Shown: positions 11,313-23,500 of the stretch, in pieces
Layout of the letters: every line of letters starts with the position of its first letter
Position numbering within the stretch: position 1 is the stretch's first letter
NCBI GenBank assembly: GCA_028571685.1
Contig: CM053154.1
Coordinates: 15,098,001-15,162,000, forward strand
Direction of reading: 5' to 3'
Length of the DNA: 64,000 bases
DNA from: Heterohyrax brucei
Taxonomy: Eukaryota; Chordata; Mammalia; Hyracoidea; Procaviidae
The notes under the pieces: generated by a model
Database searches by the model: none
What the model saw: only the letters and a program-made list of their open reading frames with translations
Told to the model about the DNA's origin: nothing
Program-made: the position numbers and the translations under genes

Positions 11313-12360
11313 TGCTGTTGTTAGATGCTGTTGAGTCAATTCAACCTCACAGCAACCTCATAGCAAACCTATGCTTAACAGAACAGAACACAGCCTGATC
11401 CTGTGCCACGCCCACAATCATTTTTGTGCTTAACCCCATCATTACAGTCACTGTGTCAATCCATCTTATTGAGGGTCTTCCCCTTTTTCACTGACCCTCC
11501 ACTCTACCAAGTGTGATGTCCCTCTTCAGGGATTGATGCTTCCTCACAACATGTCCCAAGTATGTGAGATGCGTTCTCACTGTCTTTACTTCCAAGGAAA
11601 TCTCTGGTTGAACTTCTTCCAGAACAGTTCTGTTTGTTCTTTTGGCAGTCCTTGGTACATTTAATATTTTTCAACATCACAATTCAAAGGCATCAGTTCT
11701 TTTTCTGTCTTCCTTATTCGTTGTCCAGCTTTCGCATAATATGATGCAATTGAAAATACCATGGCTTAGGTCAGGCACATCTTAGCCTTCAACATGACAT
11801 CTTTACTTTTCAATACTTTAAAGAGGTCCTTAGCAGCAGATTTTCCCAGTGCCAATGTGTCTCTTGATTTGTTTACTGCTGCTTCTGCAGACCTTGATTG
11901 TGGAACCAAGTAAAATGAAATCCTTGACAACCTCAATCTGTTCTCCATTTATCATGATATTGCTTACCGGTCCAATTGTGAAGATTTTTGTTTTCTTGAA
12001 TTTGAGGTGCAATTCATACCAAACACTGCGGACTTGATCTTCATCAGTGTTTCAAATCCTCTTCCATTCCAGCAAGTAGAGTCATGTCATCTGCATAAGG
12101 CAGGTTGTTAATAAGTCTTCCTCCAAACCTGATACCTTATTCTTCTTCATGTAGCCCAGAGCTTCTCAGATTATTTGCTCAGCATACAGATTGAAAAGAT
12201 ATGGTAAAAGGATACAACACTGATACACACCTTTCCTGACTTGTTCTGTTTGTGCAGCTGCCTCTTGATCCATATACAGATTCTTCATGAACCCAATTAA
12301 GTATTCGGGAATTCCCATTCTCCATGATGTTAGCCATACTTTGTTATGATTTGCATGGTT
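11313..12360 (-). mobile_element. RTE LINE (second copy), 5' truncated
   Basis: The reverse tail begins GTTGTTAGATGCTGTTGAGT and continues through the same order as other copies: CAGCCTGATCCTGTGCCACG, GTGTGATGTCCCTCTTCAGG, CACCGGTCCAATTGTG-like segment near 11965, CATACTTTGTTATGATTTGC near 12340. Its 5' end joins mariner sequence. Confidence 0.85.
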
Positions 12361-13279
12361 GAATGAGTTGTTGGTGAAAAGTTCAGGTTGCTTTCATCTA
12401 ACTGTCTCACACAGCCCTTTCAGTACTTCTGAATAGTAAACTTAGTTAACTGTTTGTCCAGTTGGCACATATTCATAATATCTAATATCGAAAAAGGTTG
12501 GCAACATTGCCGTGATTCTTAATTTGGACTGATGGAATTTTTTTTGGTCATGGAGAATTGACTGACTTCTGTTGTGCATTTTGATGCTTTGTTTCAGAGT
12601 CATACTGGTATACCCATGTTTCATCACCAGTGATAACAGGACCAAAAGCATCATCTTGCCTCTCCAAAAGGTCTTAGCAAACTTCAGCTCTCCTTTGCTT
12701 TCTTTCATCACTGAGCTCCTTCAGGACCATTGTTTGTACACACCTTTTTCATGCCAAAATTTTCAGTTAAGATTTTCCTAACTGTGTCTCTATTGATATT
12801 TACATGGTCTGCTATTCTTCGTACAGTCAGCTGATGATTTTGACACACAATCCGATGAACTTTTGCAATTTTTTTGTCAGTTCTGCTTCTTACTGGCTGC
12901 CCTGACCTCTCTACATCAGTGATGCTTTCATTCACCACAGAAAAAACATTTAATCCATTTGTACACTGCTATTTTCTTCATGACATTATCCCCATAAACT
13001 TGGACTAACATGTTCCTAATTTCACTTTCACTCTTGCCAAGTTAAACAGGAAGTTTAATCTTTGTCCGTTGCTCTAATTCAAGCTCTTGACATTCTCACG
13101 ATGGTACACAAAAACATGAAACAACAAAAATGAATGCCGCTTGGCAAGACACTGTGACACATCAGTGTGGACACAGCTGTGAGACACTGATGTACCAAGG
13201 TTATGATACCTTACTGAGTTGTTTGTACAGTGCTGCCAACAAGCACACAGTGACAAGTTCACAGACTTGTCAGACCTCA
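12361..13279 (-). mobile_element. mariner element, 5' half
   Basis: Right terminal repeat (- strand start) reads TGAGGTCTGACAAGTCTGTG at 13279, followed by a TA at 13280-13281. The - strand then encodes a decayed mariner transposase. The 3' part of the gene and the second terminus are missing; the left side abuts a 5'-truncated RTE copy near 12361. Confidence 0.8.
12400..12938 (-). pseudogene. mariner transposase remnant (N-terminal and part of catalytic region)
   Basis: Two frame segments give family features: GRP-like GQPVRSRTDKKIAKVHRI with RRIADHVNINRDTVRKIL (helix-turn-helix DNA-binding part, about 12770-12890). Further on come HGYTSMTLKQ, where intact relatives have the first catalytic-Asp motif, and FFDIRYYEYVPTGQTVN (about 12445-12495). 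Stops and frameshifts separate the parts, so it cannot make active transposase. Confidence 0.8.
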
Positions 13280-13281
13280 TA

Positions 13282-13434
13282 ATGCCTTCCAGATTCCTCT
13301 ATGTTAAAAGATGTTTCACAGATTCATCATTGTTCTTTATCATTGTATATTATTCCATTGAGTGAATAGGCTATAATTTATTTCTGTATTCATCGACTGA
13401 TAGGCAGTCCTGCTCTTTTTGATTGTTGTTTGCT
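13282..13434 (-). mobile_element. L1 ORF2 3' fragment joined to L1 5' half
   Basis: TGTATATTATTCCATTGAGT and GAATAGGCTATAATTTATTT are the reverse of the common ORF2 3' region. It abuts ORF2 N-terminal sequence, implying a large internal deletion or two separate insertions. Confidence 0.5.
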
Positions 13435-16430
13435 TGCACTGCACTGGGTTCGAGTTTTTATTCATGTCTTTGTGTCTAAGATGTGTTTCTTGTAGGCAGC
13501 ATATAGACAGACCATGTTGCTTTATCCATTCTGCCACTTTCTATGTTTTTATTGGTGCATTTACTCCATTTACATTCAGCTTAATTATTGATAGGTAGGA
13601 GTGTAGTGCTGTCGTTTTGATGTATTTTTATGTGTAAGCTGTTGACCGTGTCTTTGTTCAACTTAATTTTCTGTGCTAAGTGGTTTTCTTTTTATTGTTT
13701 TTGATTTTGTGTTGCTAAATCTGTATGTTTTTTCTCTTTATTTTGGGGTATAGAATTTTTGGTTTCCTTTGTGTTTGCCTTAATGTTTACTTCTATTTTT
13801 GTAAGTCTAATAGAGTCTTTTATTGCTTGAGATTGCCTTGACTTCCTCTCCATGTGAAAGTTCTATGGCTGCATTGTTTAGTCCCTCTTTTTTGATATCA
13901 CTGTCTTTTACATATCAGTGTCTTTATTTCCGTATTTTTAATGTTGATATATTTTTGTGACTTCCCAGTTTGATTGGTATCTTGTTGTTCTGTCCTGTGT
14001 TTTAGTCTTTGGGTTATTATCTGATGTTACTGATTTTCTAACTAGAGGATTTCCTTTGGTATTTAATAGTTTTATTTAATTTATTTATTTACAAAATTCT
14101 CTTTATCTTCTGTTTATCTGGTGATGCCCTAGTTTTGCTATCATATTTGAGATGTGATGGTTATATAATTCTTAGCTGACAGTTTTAGCTTCAAGGCTTT
14201 ATGTGTGACATCTCATTGCCTTCTTGCCTGCATGGTTTCTGCTGAGAAATAAGAGCTTAGTATTACTGACCCTTCTTTGTAGATGACTTCTTGTTTATCA
14301 CTAGTTACTCTTAAAATTGTCTCTTCTCTTTGGTTTTGTAAGTTTGATTATATGTCTTGCTGACTGTCTTTTGGAATCTACCCTGTGTGGGGTTTGATGA
14401 GTTTTTAGGATAAATATCATCTCATTTTTCGTGATATAAGGGAAGTTTTATACCAACAAATTGTCAACAACTGTCTTTGTATCTTCTGTCACTCCCCTCG
14501 TCCTTGTATTCTATTCATTGCTAAGTTGTTCTTCTTGATAGGTTCCCACATAATTCTTGGGGTTTCTTCATTTTTTAAAATTCTCTTATTATCTGATTTT
14601 TCTTCAAGTCAGTCAGTGTCGGCTGCTTTGTCTTTGTCTCACTAATTTTGACTTCTCTTGTCTCAGTTCTGTTCCTGTGACTTTTGTACTGAGTTGTCTA
14701 ATTCTCAGATTTCATTTTTAGTCTTTTGGAATTCTGTTGCTGTCTCTCTGGATTCTTGGAGCCTGTTAAAATTGTCATTTATCCTCTTGTATATCCTTCT
14801 TAAGTTCCTCTATTGCTTTGTTTATGTCTTCCTTGGCTTGGTCTGCATTTTCCATGATCTCTTGAATTCTATTTCCAGTAATTCCAAAAAATTCTCTTCC
14901 TCTGGAAGGTTTCTTGGTTCTTTATTTTGATCCCTTGCTGAAGCCATCATGGGCTGCCTCTTCACATGATTTGATATAGACTGTTGTTTCTGAGCCATTA
15001 ATAAGCTATTGCATTTAGTTTACGTTTGCTTACTATATCCCAACTTCTTGTTTGTTTTGATAAACCCAAATAGGCTGGTCATGTGTGCTGCTTTGAATGT
15101 TGGCATCTTTGAAGCTCTTGCATCCTGTCATCAGGTAGTTTAGAGCTGTTATTAGCATGTGAGCCTAGGAGTCCGTTTACTTTTCTTGTGCGGATTCAGC
15201 TCAGGTGTCCAGGTCATTGGTAACCAAGTGTGTGGTGCAGGCTCTCATTTGCAGACCTAGATGGGCAACAGTGATTGGAGTAAGTACCAGTGTCTGGCTT
15301 TAATAGGGGTCATGTGCAAAGCAAAGCAGGCAGCTGAGCTGCCCACTGAGTGTCTGGGTGAAAGACATGGCCTTGTTCCCTAGAGTGCATAGGTGGGTGC
15401 GTTTTGCAGCCAGACTTTAGGTACCCAATGCTTTGGCTGTATGGACTGGGAAGTATCACCTGTTCTTGGACCCCTGTCGTGGATGGCTAGGTAGAATGGT
15501 TGGAGCTGCTAGTTCCCAGGATCCTGATGTGGGTAGGTAAGAACTCTGCTTAATGGGCAGGGCAGTGTCGGATGTCACAAATCAGCCACTCCCTCTTATA
15601 GCTGTTGCAGTTGAAAATAGACCAGATATATACCCTGTTGTACTGTGCTAATGAGAGCCTGTGCTGTTGAAATGGACCCACACAGGTCTATTAAGGGGCA
15701 AAGGCATTCAGAGTCTGTGGACCGCTTAAGTCTGTGCCTACACAAAGAGACTGTGTCTGCCATGAGTTCTTGGTTTAGGGGACCTTGACTTAGGGAACCT
15801 AGAAGATTACTTCAAGCCTTCTCCAAAGCCAAGAAAATGGTTTGGGAAACTTCTAGCCCAGGGAACACAACAATTGCTGAAGCTGGACTGGGACCCCAAG
15901 CAGAGCAGGGTGGGAGCAGGTGAATGGGAAAGAGGTGTTTGTAGAGGTGGGTAAGGGTTTTTTTGACCTGTGTGACAGCTTACATGCTTGTATTTGTCTT
16001 TTGCTGATTCAGAGCTACTTCTCCCTGGTTCCAGAGGCTTGTGGAGATTCCTTCACTCAGGTTTTCCCAGTATGAAAAGTGTGTCTCAGGCACTACTGCT
16101 TGCCGCAGCCTGCATGCATCAGCCTACCCAGCCTGCAGGTCGGGTCTGGCAAATCCTCACTGCTTCTGAACTGTCTCTCCCTCCCCCTACCACTCAGTCT
16201 GACTCCTTATCTTTGAGGTTTAGGGCTCCTATATTGTCATATGTAGTTAATTCACTTGTTTTTTGGGATCTTTGCTGTAAAGGGGACCACAGGAATCATC
16301 TGATGGATCCAAATCATTGGCCCTGCCTCCAGATCCATAGAGTCTATTGGTCAATTTTCAGAAGTCGATTTCCAGTCCTTTGTAGTCTGTCTTCACCTGG
16401 GAGCTCCACTAAAACCTGTTTATTACCACA
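13435..16430 (-). mobile_element. L1 5' half (ORF2 start, ORF1 region, 5' UTR)
   Basis: On the - strand the frame at about 13440-13537 encodes MAEWIKQHGLSICCLQETHL, the start of the L1 ORF2 endonuclease. Sequence upstream of it (13560-15000) is T-rich on the + strand, as expected for antisense ORF1/inter-ORF L1 DNA, and 15000-16430 fits an L1 5' UTR. Reading frames are broken. Subfamily and exact 5' end are uncertain. Confidence 0.65.
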
Positions 16431-16437
16431 GCAACAT

Positions 16438-16545
16438 GTCTTCTACCATTGCCAGACAGGTGATGTCTGTGCTTCAGGATACTGGCTGGGAATCAAATCT
16501 GGGTCTCCCACGCAGAAGGCAGAACATTGACCACCGAGTTGCAAC
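16438..16545 (-). mobile_element. tRNA-Gly-like SINE head fragment
   Basis: Reverse of the head type seen at 24473: CTGGGAATCAAATCTGGGTC, then CATTGACCACCGAGTTGCAA. Lacks the RTE tail. Confidence 0.75.
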
Positions 16546-16571
16546 TGCCTCTATACTTTGTGCTACAAGAC

Positions 16572-16695
16572 CCATTTCTGTCGAGTAAATTCCAACTCAC
16601 AGTGACCCTATAGGACACAGTAGGTTTGCCCTGTAGAGTTTCCAAAGCTGTCAATCTTTACAAAAAAAATGAGACAGTCACATCTTTCTCCCATT
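16572..16695 (-). mobile_element. SINE tail fragment
   Basis: TCTGTCGAGTAAATTCCAAC, then ACCCTATAGGACACAGTAGG, and GAGACAGTCACATCTTTCTC of the longer variant. Confidence 0.75.
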
Positions 16696-16702
16696 GAGTA
16701 TT

Positions 16703-16921
16703 ACCAGTTGCCATTGAGTTGATTTTGATTCATGGTGGCCCTCTGTGTGTCAGCATAGAACTGCATTTGCATCAGAGTAGAACTGTGCTCCATAGGGTTT
16801 TCCGTGGCTGATTTTTTGCAATTAGATAACCAGGTCTTTTGAGGTGCCCCTGGGTAGACTTGAACCTTCATCTGGCAGCTGGCAGCTGAGCATGTTATCC
16901 ATTTGGGCCACTCAGGGACTC
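16703..16921 (-). mobile_element. SINE (long variant)
   Basis: CAGTTGCCATTGAGTTGATT tail, GAACTGTGCTCCATAGGGTT middle, TTGGGCCACTCAGGGACTCC head end; reverse orientation. Confidence 0.85.
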
Positions 16922-17361
16922 CAGCCTGCTGGAAGGTCCTCTGTATTAGAAGGGAAACACAGTCACAGTGATATCTGCACAATTTAGACTCCCTCTTTTC
17001 TGAGATCTGAATTTCTAATAGCAAGGCCCAGCCATTCAGGAGGTAAACAGAGGTTGAAATGGTGAAAAAGCTAAAAAAGCCTGCACACTGTTTTAGAGAG
17101 CTCCCCAGCCAGTTACACACTTCTGAGAGTCTTCCTTCAAGTGAATAATTTATGCTCCTTATCGCTTCGTGTTCCTAAGGAGGGCAGGTTAAAAGGGCCA
17201 GGAATGTCCAGCCAAGTCTAAACCCGGCTTCCCTAAAGGCATCACCATCAGGCCCGAAGCTTGGCTGCCCAGGTACTGGGTCCTGGAGGGTCTCCAACTA
17301 AAAACATCCCACAGTGCAAACTCTTGCATTAAGATCATTAATCTTTACCTGCTGACAGAGG
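16922..17361. other. Intergenic, unique
   Basis: No gene or repeat recognised. Confidence 0.4.
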
Positions 17362-17655
17362 TCAACTCTTCAGACAAAAATGGACCTGACTCGGGGACAC
17401 AATGTGACCATATGGTGCGTGTACTTTACGGTTCTGTGCATTTACGGGAGGCTGCCGTACTGGTCTCTCTCTTTACATGGAAGAGAAGACGGTGGAGGCA
17501 AGGGGGCAGGGGCTTGTTAAGAGGATACGACAAGTGTAAAATGAAAAGGAGGAATGTGCTGTCGTGGGGCAAGGAGAGCAGAAGGAGTTGCAGATAGGCA
17601 GGCACATGAAATTGATTTGGATTATATCACAATAAGAAAGAAAAATAAGTTGATT
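17362..17655 (+). mobile_element. L1 3' end
   Basis: AACTCTTCAGACAAAAATGG followed by GAGGAATGTGCTGTCGTGGG; the same 3' UTR type as 6700-7530. Ends in an A-rich stretch. Confidence 0.75.
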
Positions 17656-17682
17656 AATCTTTGATAAGATGTAAATATGATG

Positions 17683-18385
17683 AGGGGCCTGGTTGCACAG
17701 TGGTTAAGAGCTACAACTGCTAACTAGAAGGTCAGCCACTTGGATTTAGCCGCTGCCTCGATTCAGTCATGGACTAAATTGTGTCCACCCCAAAATGCAT
17801 GTAACAATTTGGCTGGGCCAAGGTTCCCCATACTTTGTGATTGTCCTCCAATTTGTGATTTTTCTATGCTGAAAATCCTAAGCTCTGCCTCTGGTTAACA
17901 GACTGGATTATGTTAAAGACATTTAGGGTGGGACTGTAACACTCTTCCTAAGGTCACCTCCCTGCTCCAACATAAAGAGAGTTCCTGGAGTGTGGTTTGT
18001 ACACTTTTTATCCTAAAAGAGATGAAAAGAAAGGGAAGCAAGCAGAGAGTTTGGGGACTTCATACTATCAAGAAAGCAGCACCAGGAGCAGAGTGCATCC
18101 TTTGGGCCTAAGGTTCCTGTGCCGAGACTCTTTTAGACTAAAGACTGGCTCAACACAAGGAATTCCTCTAGAGCTGACAGAGAGTGCGCTCCCCTGCAGC
18201 CAGCACCCTGTGTTCAGACTTGAAGCCTAGTGAACTGTGTACGAGTCAACTTTTCTTTGCTAAAACCATCCACTTGTGGTATTTCTGTTAGAGCACTACA
18301 AGATGACTAAGACACCCAACGGGGCAGTTCCGCTGTGTGCTACAGGGTCTTTACATGTCACAGTCAACTTGATGCCAACAGATTT
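17683..18385 (+). mobile_element. tRNA-derived SINE split by an LTR
   Basis: The head is at 17683-17764 (CTGGTTGCACAGTGGTTAAG) and the middle and tail at 18315-18385 (ACGGGGCAGTTCCGCTGTGT, CACAGTCAACTTGATGCCAA), separated by the LTR at 17765-18314. Confidence 0.8.
17765..18314 (+). mobile_element. MaLR-like solo LTR (copy 3)
   Basis: Same family as 1462 and 3387: CATGGACTAAATTGTGTCCA, AAAGGGAAGCAAGCAGAGAG, CACTTGTGGTATTTCTGTTA, ending GACTAAGACA. It interrupts a SINE. The first bases have mutated from TG and no clear 5-base duplication remains. Confidence 0.82.
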
Positions 18386-19130
18386 TAAATATGACCTAGA
18401 ACGATAAATTTTCTTAAATAACCTCCAGCCCCTTAATGGAGATAGTGGATCCTGTGTGATATAATTGTTCCCAGCTCTTCTCTCTTGCCCATAACACCAT
18501 GAGACAACCATACCCTCCGCCAAGTGACTTTACAGTGCCTCCCTGCAGAGCAGGTGCAGTGCTTCCTCTCCAGTGCTGATAGGTTTGGCTGTGGGACTTG
18601 CTTTGGCCAATGGCATGTTACCAGGTGCGATTTGAGAAGAAGCTTTCACGGAGCTGGCATAGATTGCTTTGGCTTCCCATGAGAAAACCGCTCCCTAGAA
18701 GTGCTGGGCCCAGATGACTGGAGCAGACCAGACCTGAGCCTGGAGCAAAGCTTCAACAGCCAGCGTGCACACCTGCAGCAGATTCTGGAGGGAAACTGAG
18801 AACGTGTTAGGGACCGTCAGAACGTAGTGACATGGTGGTCTGAAGACACACATGTTTAATACTCCTCAGTGCTGCTTGGGCTCACTGTCACTTCCCTTTT
18901 AATGAGTCCACTCTAGGGTAGGAGCATTCCTAGAGGACTCAGAAACTTGAGAAGTTTCCCTTGTGAGTCCATTTGTGAGCAAATGAAGGCAACTTGACTG
19001 TAAATTCACTTCAAGATTGCCACTGAATCACTGAGTGTCTTGAGAGTAGGGGTGAGGCATTAATGGCTGAGCAGCCAAGGCAGCTGATCTGCTTACAGGA
19101 AGGTGTTTATCCCAGGGATGAATAAAGTTT

Positions 19131-19140
19131 GGGGGGGGGG
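19131..19140 (+). repeat. G10 homopolymer
   Basis: Ten consecutive G. Confidence 0.95.
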
Positions 19141-19242
19141 TGCATTATTGAAACTCTTTGTAAATCTGCATTTACAAAGCCTGAGCTGCTGAAAGCTGGT
19201 AGCTAACTTCCTGAACACCATCCTGCAGACTTAAGTGAGCTA

Positions 19243-19257
19243 CCGCCAGGGGGCAGT
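19243..19257 (+). promoter_or_regulatory. CTCF-like site
   Basis: CCGCCAGGGGGCAGT is a strong match to the CTCF core, + orientation, in unique DNA about 38.5 kb upstream of VAX1. Confidence 0.5.
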
Positions 19258-20237
19258 GTGTCCAGGCAATGGCCTTATAAATTGAGGAACAAACCAGTAG
19301 GAATACTGAGTTGCAGATTCTTGAGTTTTTGTTACTGAAGCAGTACCAGATAGCCCCAGACCACTTTGCATACCATCGGCCATTTGAAAAATACGTGCAT
19401 TAAAGAGAATATTGGATCTGGAAGGGGAACTTTAGAAAAAATCACATTCAGTGTCTTAGTTTATGGGTGTCAAAATGAGGTCCCAAAAAGTTTACTGATG
19501 AACCCGGGGCTGCAGAGCCAGGCCGGGAACCCCAGTCTAGCGTTTCCAAGCCTGCTGCGTTCTGCGCCGCACTCCCTGCTCTGTCAAGCTCTCTTAAGTG
19601 TTCAGTGCAAGTCATGTCTTCGTGTTGACAAGAGCACTTTCTCCTCAGGCTGCTCTCCCTTCTGACCTGAGTGCTGCCTTCAGAGTCCCACCCTGGCTGC
19701 TCCCAAGCCTAAAGCATTAGCAGAAAATCTCTGCGCGTGGAATCAGAGCTGGCAGTGCGAGAGCAGCAGCTGGAGAGAAGCATCCACGCGGGGCTGATGA
19801 GCCGTCAGAGGTGCCACCACCTGTCAAAACATGTGCGAACACACACACACAAGTCCGGTGGAGCTGCTGATGTAGGTGGTCAGTCTGCATCAGCCTCCAA
19901 GGCGCACTGCGGACCTGCAGTGCTGGAGACAAGGGGGCATGCTTCAGGGATGACAAAGATGCCATTCTAGCATGCGAGCAGCTGCCCATCTGATTGGCAC
20001 TCAAGCCTATCTAAGTAGGGATGGAGAAAGATACAAGTCCAGAGCAGCACTGGGCAGTTCCCAGAGTCGTCTGCAGAAATCCCTCTCCCCACAGCACTGG
20101 CCCGATGGAGCTAGACGTCTTAGAGGGGGACAGCTGACTGTTGGCCCGCTGCCGACAGGGTGGAGCATGTCTGCTTTGTGGCATCTTACTGAACACCGAG
20201 GAGGCCTGTGTCTCTAATGGCCACAAAATCCAAATGG

Positions 20238-20250
20238 CCACCAGAGGGAG
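20238..20250 (+). promoter_or_regulatory. CTCF-like motif
   Basis: CCACCAGAGGGAG within GGCCACCAGAGGGAGCTC; a moderate match. Confidence 0.35.
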
Positions 20251-20359
20251 CTCGAAGAATAAGTCTGTTTTTTCCTTCTGGGGCTCATGAAGCAGGAAAA
20301 AAACTGCTGTTCTCTACTTCTGGCTGATCCAAAGATCAGTGGAAAACTCCTGACATTTT

Positions 20360-20590
20360 TCTTCTTAGTTATGCTTTAGGTGACAGTTTACAGTCAAGTC
20401 AGTTACTCAGTACAAAAGTTTATACATATATTGCTGTGACCCCAGTTACAGTCCCCATGATGTGAAAGAAAGCACATTCCCCCTTTCCGTCCTGGGTTTC
20501 CTGCTTTCCTTCAGCCGGCTGCTGTCACTTTCTGCCTTCTCATCCTGCCTCTAGACAGGACACTAGTAACATTGTAACTTTAGTTCTGAT
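20360..20590 (-). mobile_element. L1 3' UTR end
   Basis: TATGCTTTAGGTGACAGTTT, TACAAAAGTTTATACATATA and CTGCCTTCTCATCCTGCCTC are the reverse of the window's L1 3' UTR type (compare 8346-8730). Confidence 0.8.
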
Positions 20591-23500
20591 TTGCGAAAAG
20601 TGCAACAGTGGAATGATACTGGCTATGCAGATTTACAGAATCCCCACTCTCCACCATGGGTTTCCTGGGAACATTTCGGATTCAGATTATCCCCAAGGCA
20701 GAGGCCCTGACTGTGTGTGTGTGTAGTGCTTTCTCCAGGGCGCTGAACCCCCAGCTCTCCTCCCTGCCGGGGCTCACGGCCGGGAGGGGGTGCGGTGCAG
20801 CCGGCTGCCCAGGCTCTGCCAACTGGAACTGAACCAAGACTCATCTCCAGAGGGCAGACTTGTGGCCCCACTCCCTCAGGTTTCCTTCTCATCTCCAAAC
20901 CACACTCAGTCATTGTGCCAGAGTGAAAATGTGATGATGGCACAGATGTGACACACGGTACATATATATACAGGCATTAAAATTCAAGTAGAAATGAGTT
21001 CCCATTACTTGATTCCTTGTACCCCTTTTTGCTGTGGAAACTTACCTCAATTTGGGATGGAGATGGGGACAGTGTAGCATTCTGCTGTTTTGATGAGGTG
21101 ACAAGATTGGCCCCAGGAGGACACGGTAGCCATACCCAGAAGATGACAAACCCCACTTGAGATGACTTGTAGATTAGAATGGTTGTAAATCAAAAGAGAT
21201 TTTCATCCACATTGCTGTGTGAGGATAATATCACAGCTCCATTCTACCTTGTTCCTGGGAATATTTTGTTCCTGCAGAAATTTTCTTTTTATGCCTTTGG
21301 AGACAGAGTTATAAGGAGGGGTACTGCCTGGGGCCTGTGGGCCTTTGGTTTTTATGTAGAATCCAGTGGCTGACCCAGTGTGGGAGGCAGAGGGAACTGG
21401 CCTTGGCTTTCAGGGTCTGTTGGGACTACTGTTGAGGATTCTAGATTTGAAGGAGGCCAGCTGACTGTTCTCAGGAAGTGGCAATGTCAGCATCGCCAGA
21501 TGCACTGTTTCTGCACATAACAGATACACCAGGACAAGCATCAGAATAATGAAGCACTAGAGAAATGTGTACCCACTCAGTAATGGCAGCTTTCCCAGGA
21601 CAGACTTCCCTTGGGAGGCTGACATGGCACATGTCACTAGTGGCACCTTCTGAACTCACCTGGCTGGTCAACACACCCAGCAGAACCCATGGAGAGATGT
21701 GCCATTCCATACCTTATTTTCTGTCCCCAGGACTCAGGTAACATTCGTGATTCGTACCTGAGGTGGCCAGGTGGCACCCTCTGGGAGGCCTCAGTTCAGA
21801 GGTCCACAAATGAGGAGGGTAGTGGCATTCACTCACATTGTATTATGCCTGCGAGACAGATGAGGAGACGGGCTTGCCAGGAAACAGACTTGGGAAGCAA
21901 GGACCGTATTCTAAACCTGCAGAACTGAGAGTCGCAAGATCAAGCACTTGTATTCAACATGTGGCCATGCTTGCACTTGGGGACTCTTGAAATATCCACC
22001 TTAGACTGGATTCTTGAAACCACCTGGCCCAGCTCTGCCAATGGAAGGCTGATACTTTTAAGTGGAGTTCTGGGTCCCATTTCACATCTGTGGTGGGTAC
22101 TTTTGTTTTTGCCATGCAGCATACCCAACCTTCTTCCTGCTGATAAATTGTCTTCAGAGGAATTACTGTCCCTCCTGTTCTGTAGGCCTGTTTTACCCCT
22201 GTGGCAGGGATGGACGTGTGGCTCAGGCCTGGCTGTTTAGGGTGTTGCTGTTCCGTTGGCCACAGTGATTGGTTGAAGCGTGAACATGTGACCCAGTTAA
22301 AAGCATTGATAGTTGTGCTGCGATTGTTGAGAGAAGGACATACACTTCCACAGTACTTGAACCTGGGCAGATATAGAGCTGGTATATCTGACAGCAATCT
22401 TATCACCATGAGGAGTCTGAAAGATAGTAGCAATATGATGATATCGTTGGTTACCGGACACAGGCAGGTCTTAAACCAGTATTCCCCTGGACATCTTGTC
22501 CTATGATTCAATAAAAGCTATTTTTGGCATGAGCCAGTTTGAGTCAGCTCAGAGAGTCCTGTTGAGTGGAACATCGTGTCCACCAGAACCAGTCATCTCG
22601 TTAAAAAGCACTCTTCCCATTTCTTGCCAGTGGGCTTTGTCCTGGCCTCTGTCCTCTTATCAGGCCTCATGGAAACTCACTGTGGATTCTGTCAGCTCAT
22701 CCCTGGTGAGACAAATTGATTCACTACTTGGATATCCAGTAAGGTGTCTGGCTAATTTCTGCTGGGCATTATGCTCATTCCATGTCTAATGCCTTTGTTT
22801 GTATAAAGATACATTGTGTGTTCTTCATACCAAGGCCCTTCATAGTCTCGATAATGTCTTAAAATGAAGGGGATGGGTCAAATGATCTCCCCACAATCCA
22901 CTCTACAGCTTTCACCTGCCATTACCCATTTATACATTTTTCCAGTAAGTAGAGAAAAAGATCCTTATCAAGAAGCATGGCCTGTGATGAGAACACTTAG
23001 GCATCCGGGAAAGAGTGTAAAGTTTCAGGAAGATGCAGATTCTGCTTTTCTACTAACTTTTGACCCGAGAAATGTCCCAGTTTGGGAGGATAAGAGTGTC
23101 GAGACAGGACTCATACAGGGCATTTCTTTCTTTGTCTCAGGCTTCAGGTCTGTCAGCATCATCCAAAAGGCAGCAGAAGTGGGGATATTTCAGGGGAAAC
23201 TTCTGCCCGTCTGAGGTTCCCAGCAGATTGTGTTTGGAGAGCCAAGAAGCTTGGCCGTGGGTAATTTGTTTCTTAAATAGCTCTGTTAGTTGGTCCACAT
23301 TGTGTTTTTCATTCCGCCACAGCTGAAGGTGGCATTTCTTTTGTTTATAGTATTAGTGTTATATTATTGGTGATCTCGTTGTTCGTGTTTGTGACATGTT
23401 TACCTCGGTAGGACAGTTATTGTAAGAGGCAAGTTGGGGGCCAATCTACCCACCAAACCCGCAGAACTAAAGAAAAAGACTCCAGTCTCCCCTGCAGGGT

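Larger units (their letters stand above)
18386..20359. other. Intergenic, mostly unique
   Basis: About 2 kb with no young insertion. 18540-18800 reads like an ancient repeat (TGCTTTGGCCAATGGCATGT). No gene recognised. Confidence 0.4.

Noticed and set aside
1-13279. Possible intact LINE or transposase genes
   Set aside because: Recognisable reverse transcriptase and transposase segments are broken by stops, frameshifts and nested insertions; no autonomous element remains.
15988-16530. A 180-codon + strand open frame
   Set aside because: Mostly antisense to the L1 5' UTR and ends within a SINE head.
21954-22511. A 185-codon - strand open frame
   Set aside because: Overlaps several other frames, has no family resemblance and lies in old repeat-like DNA.
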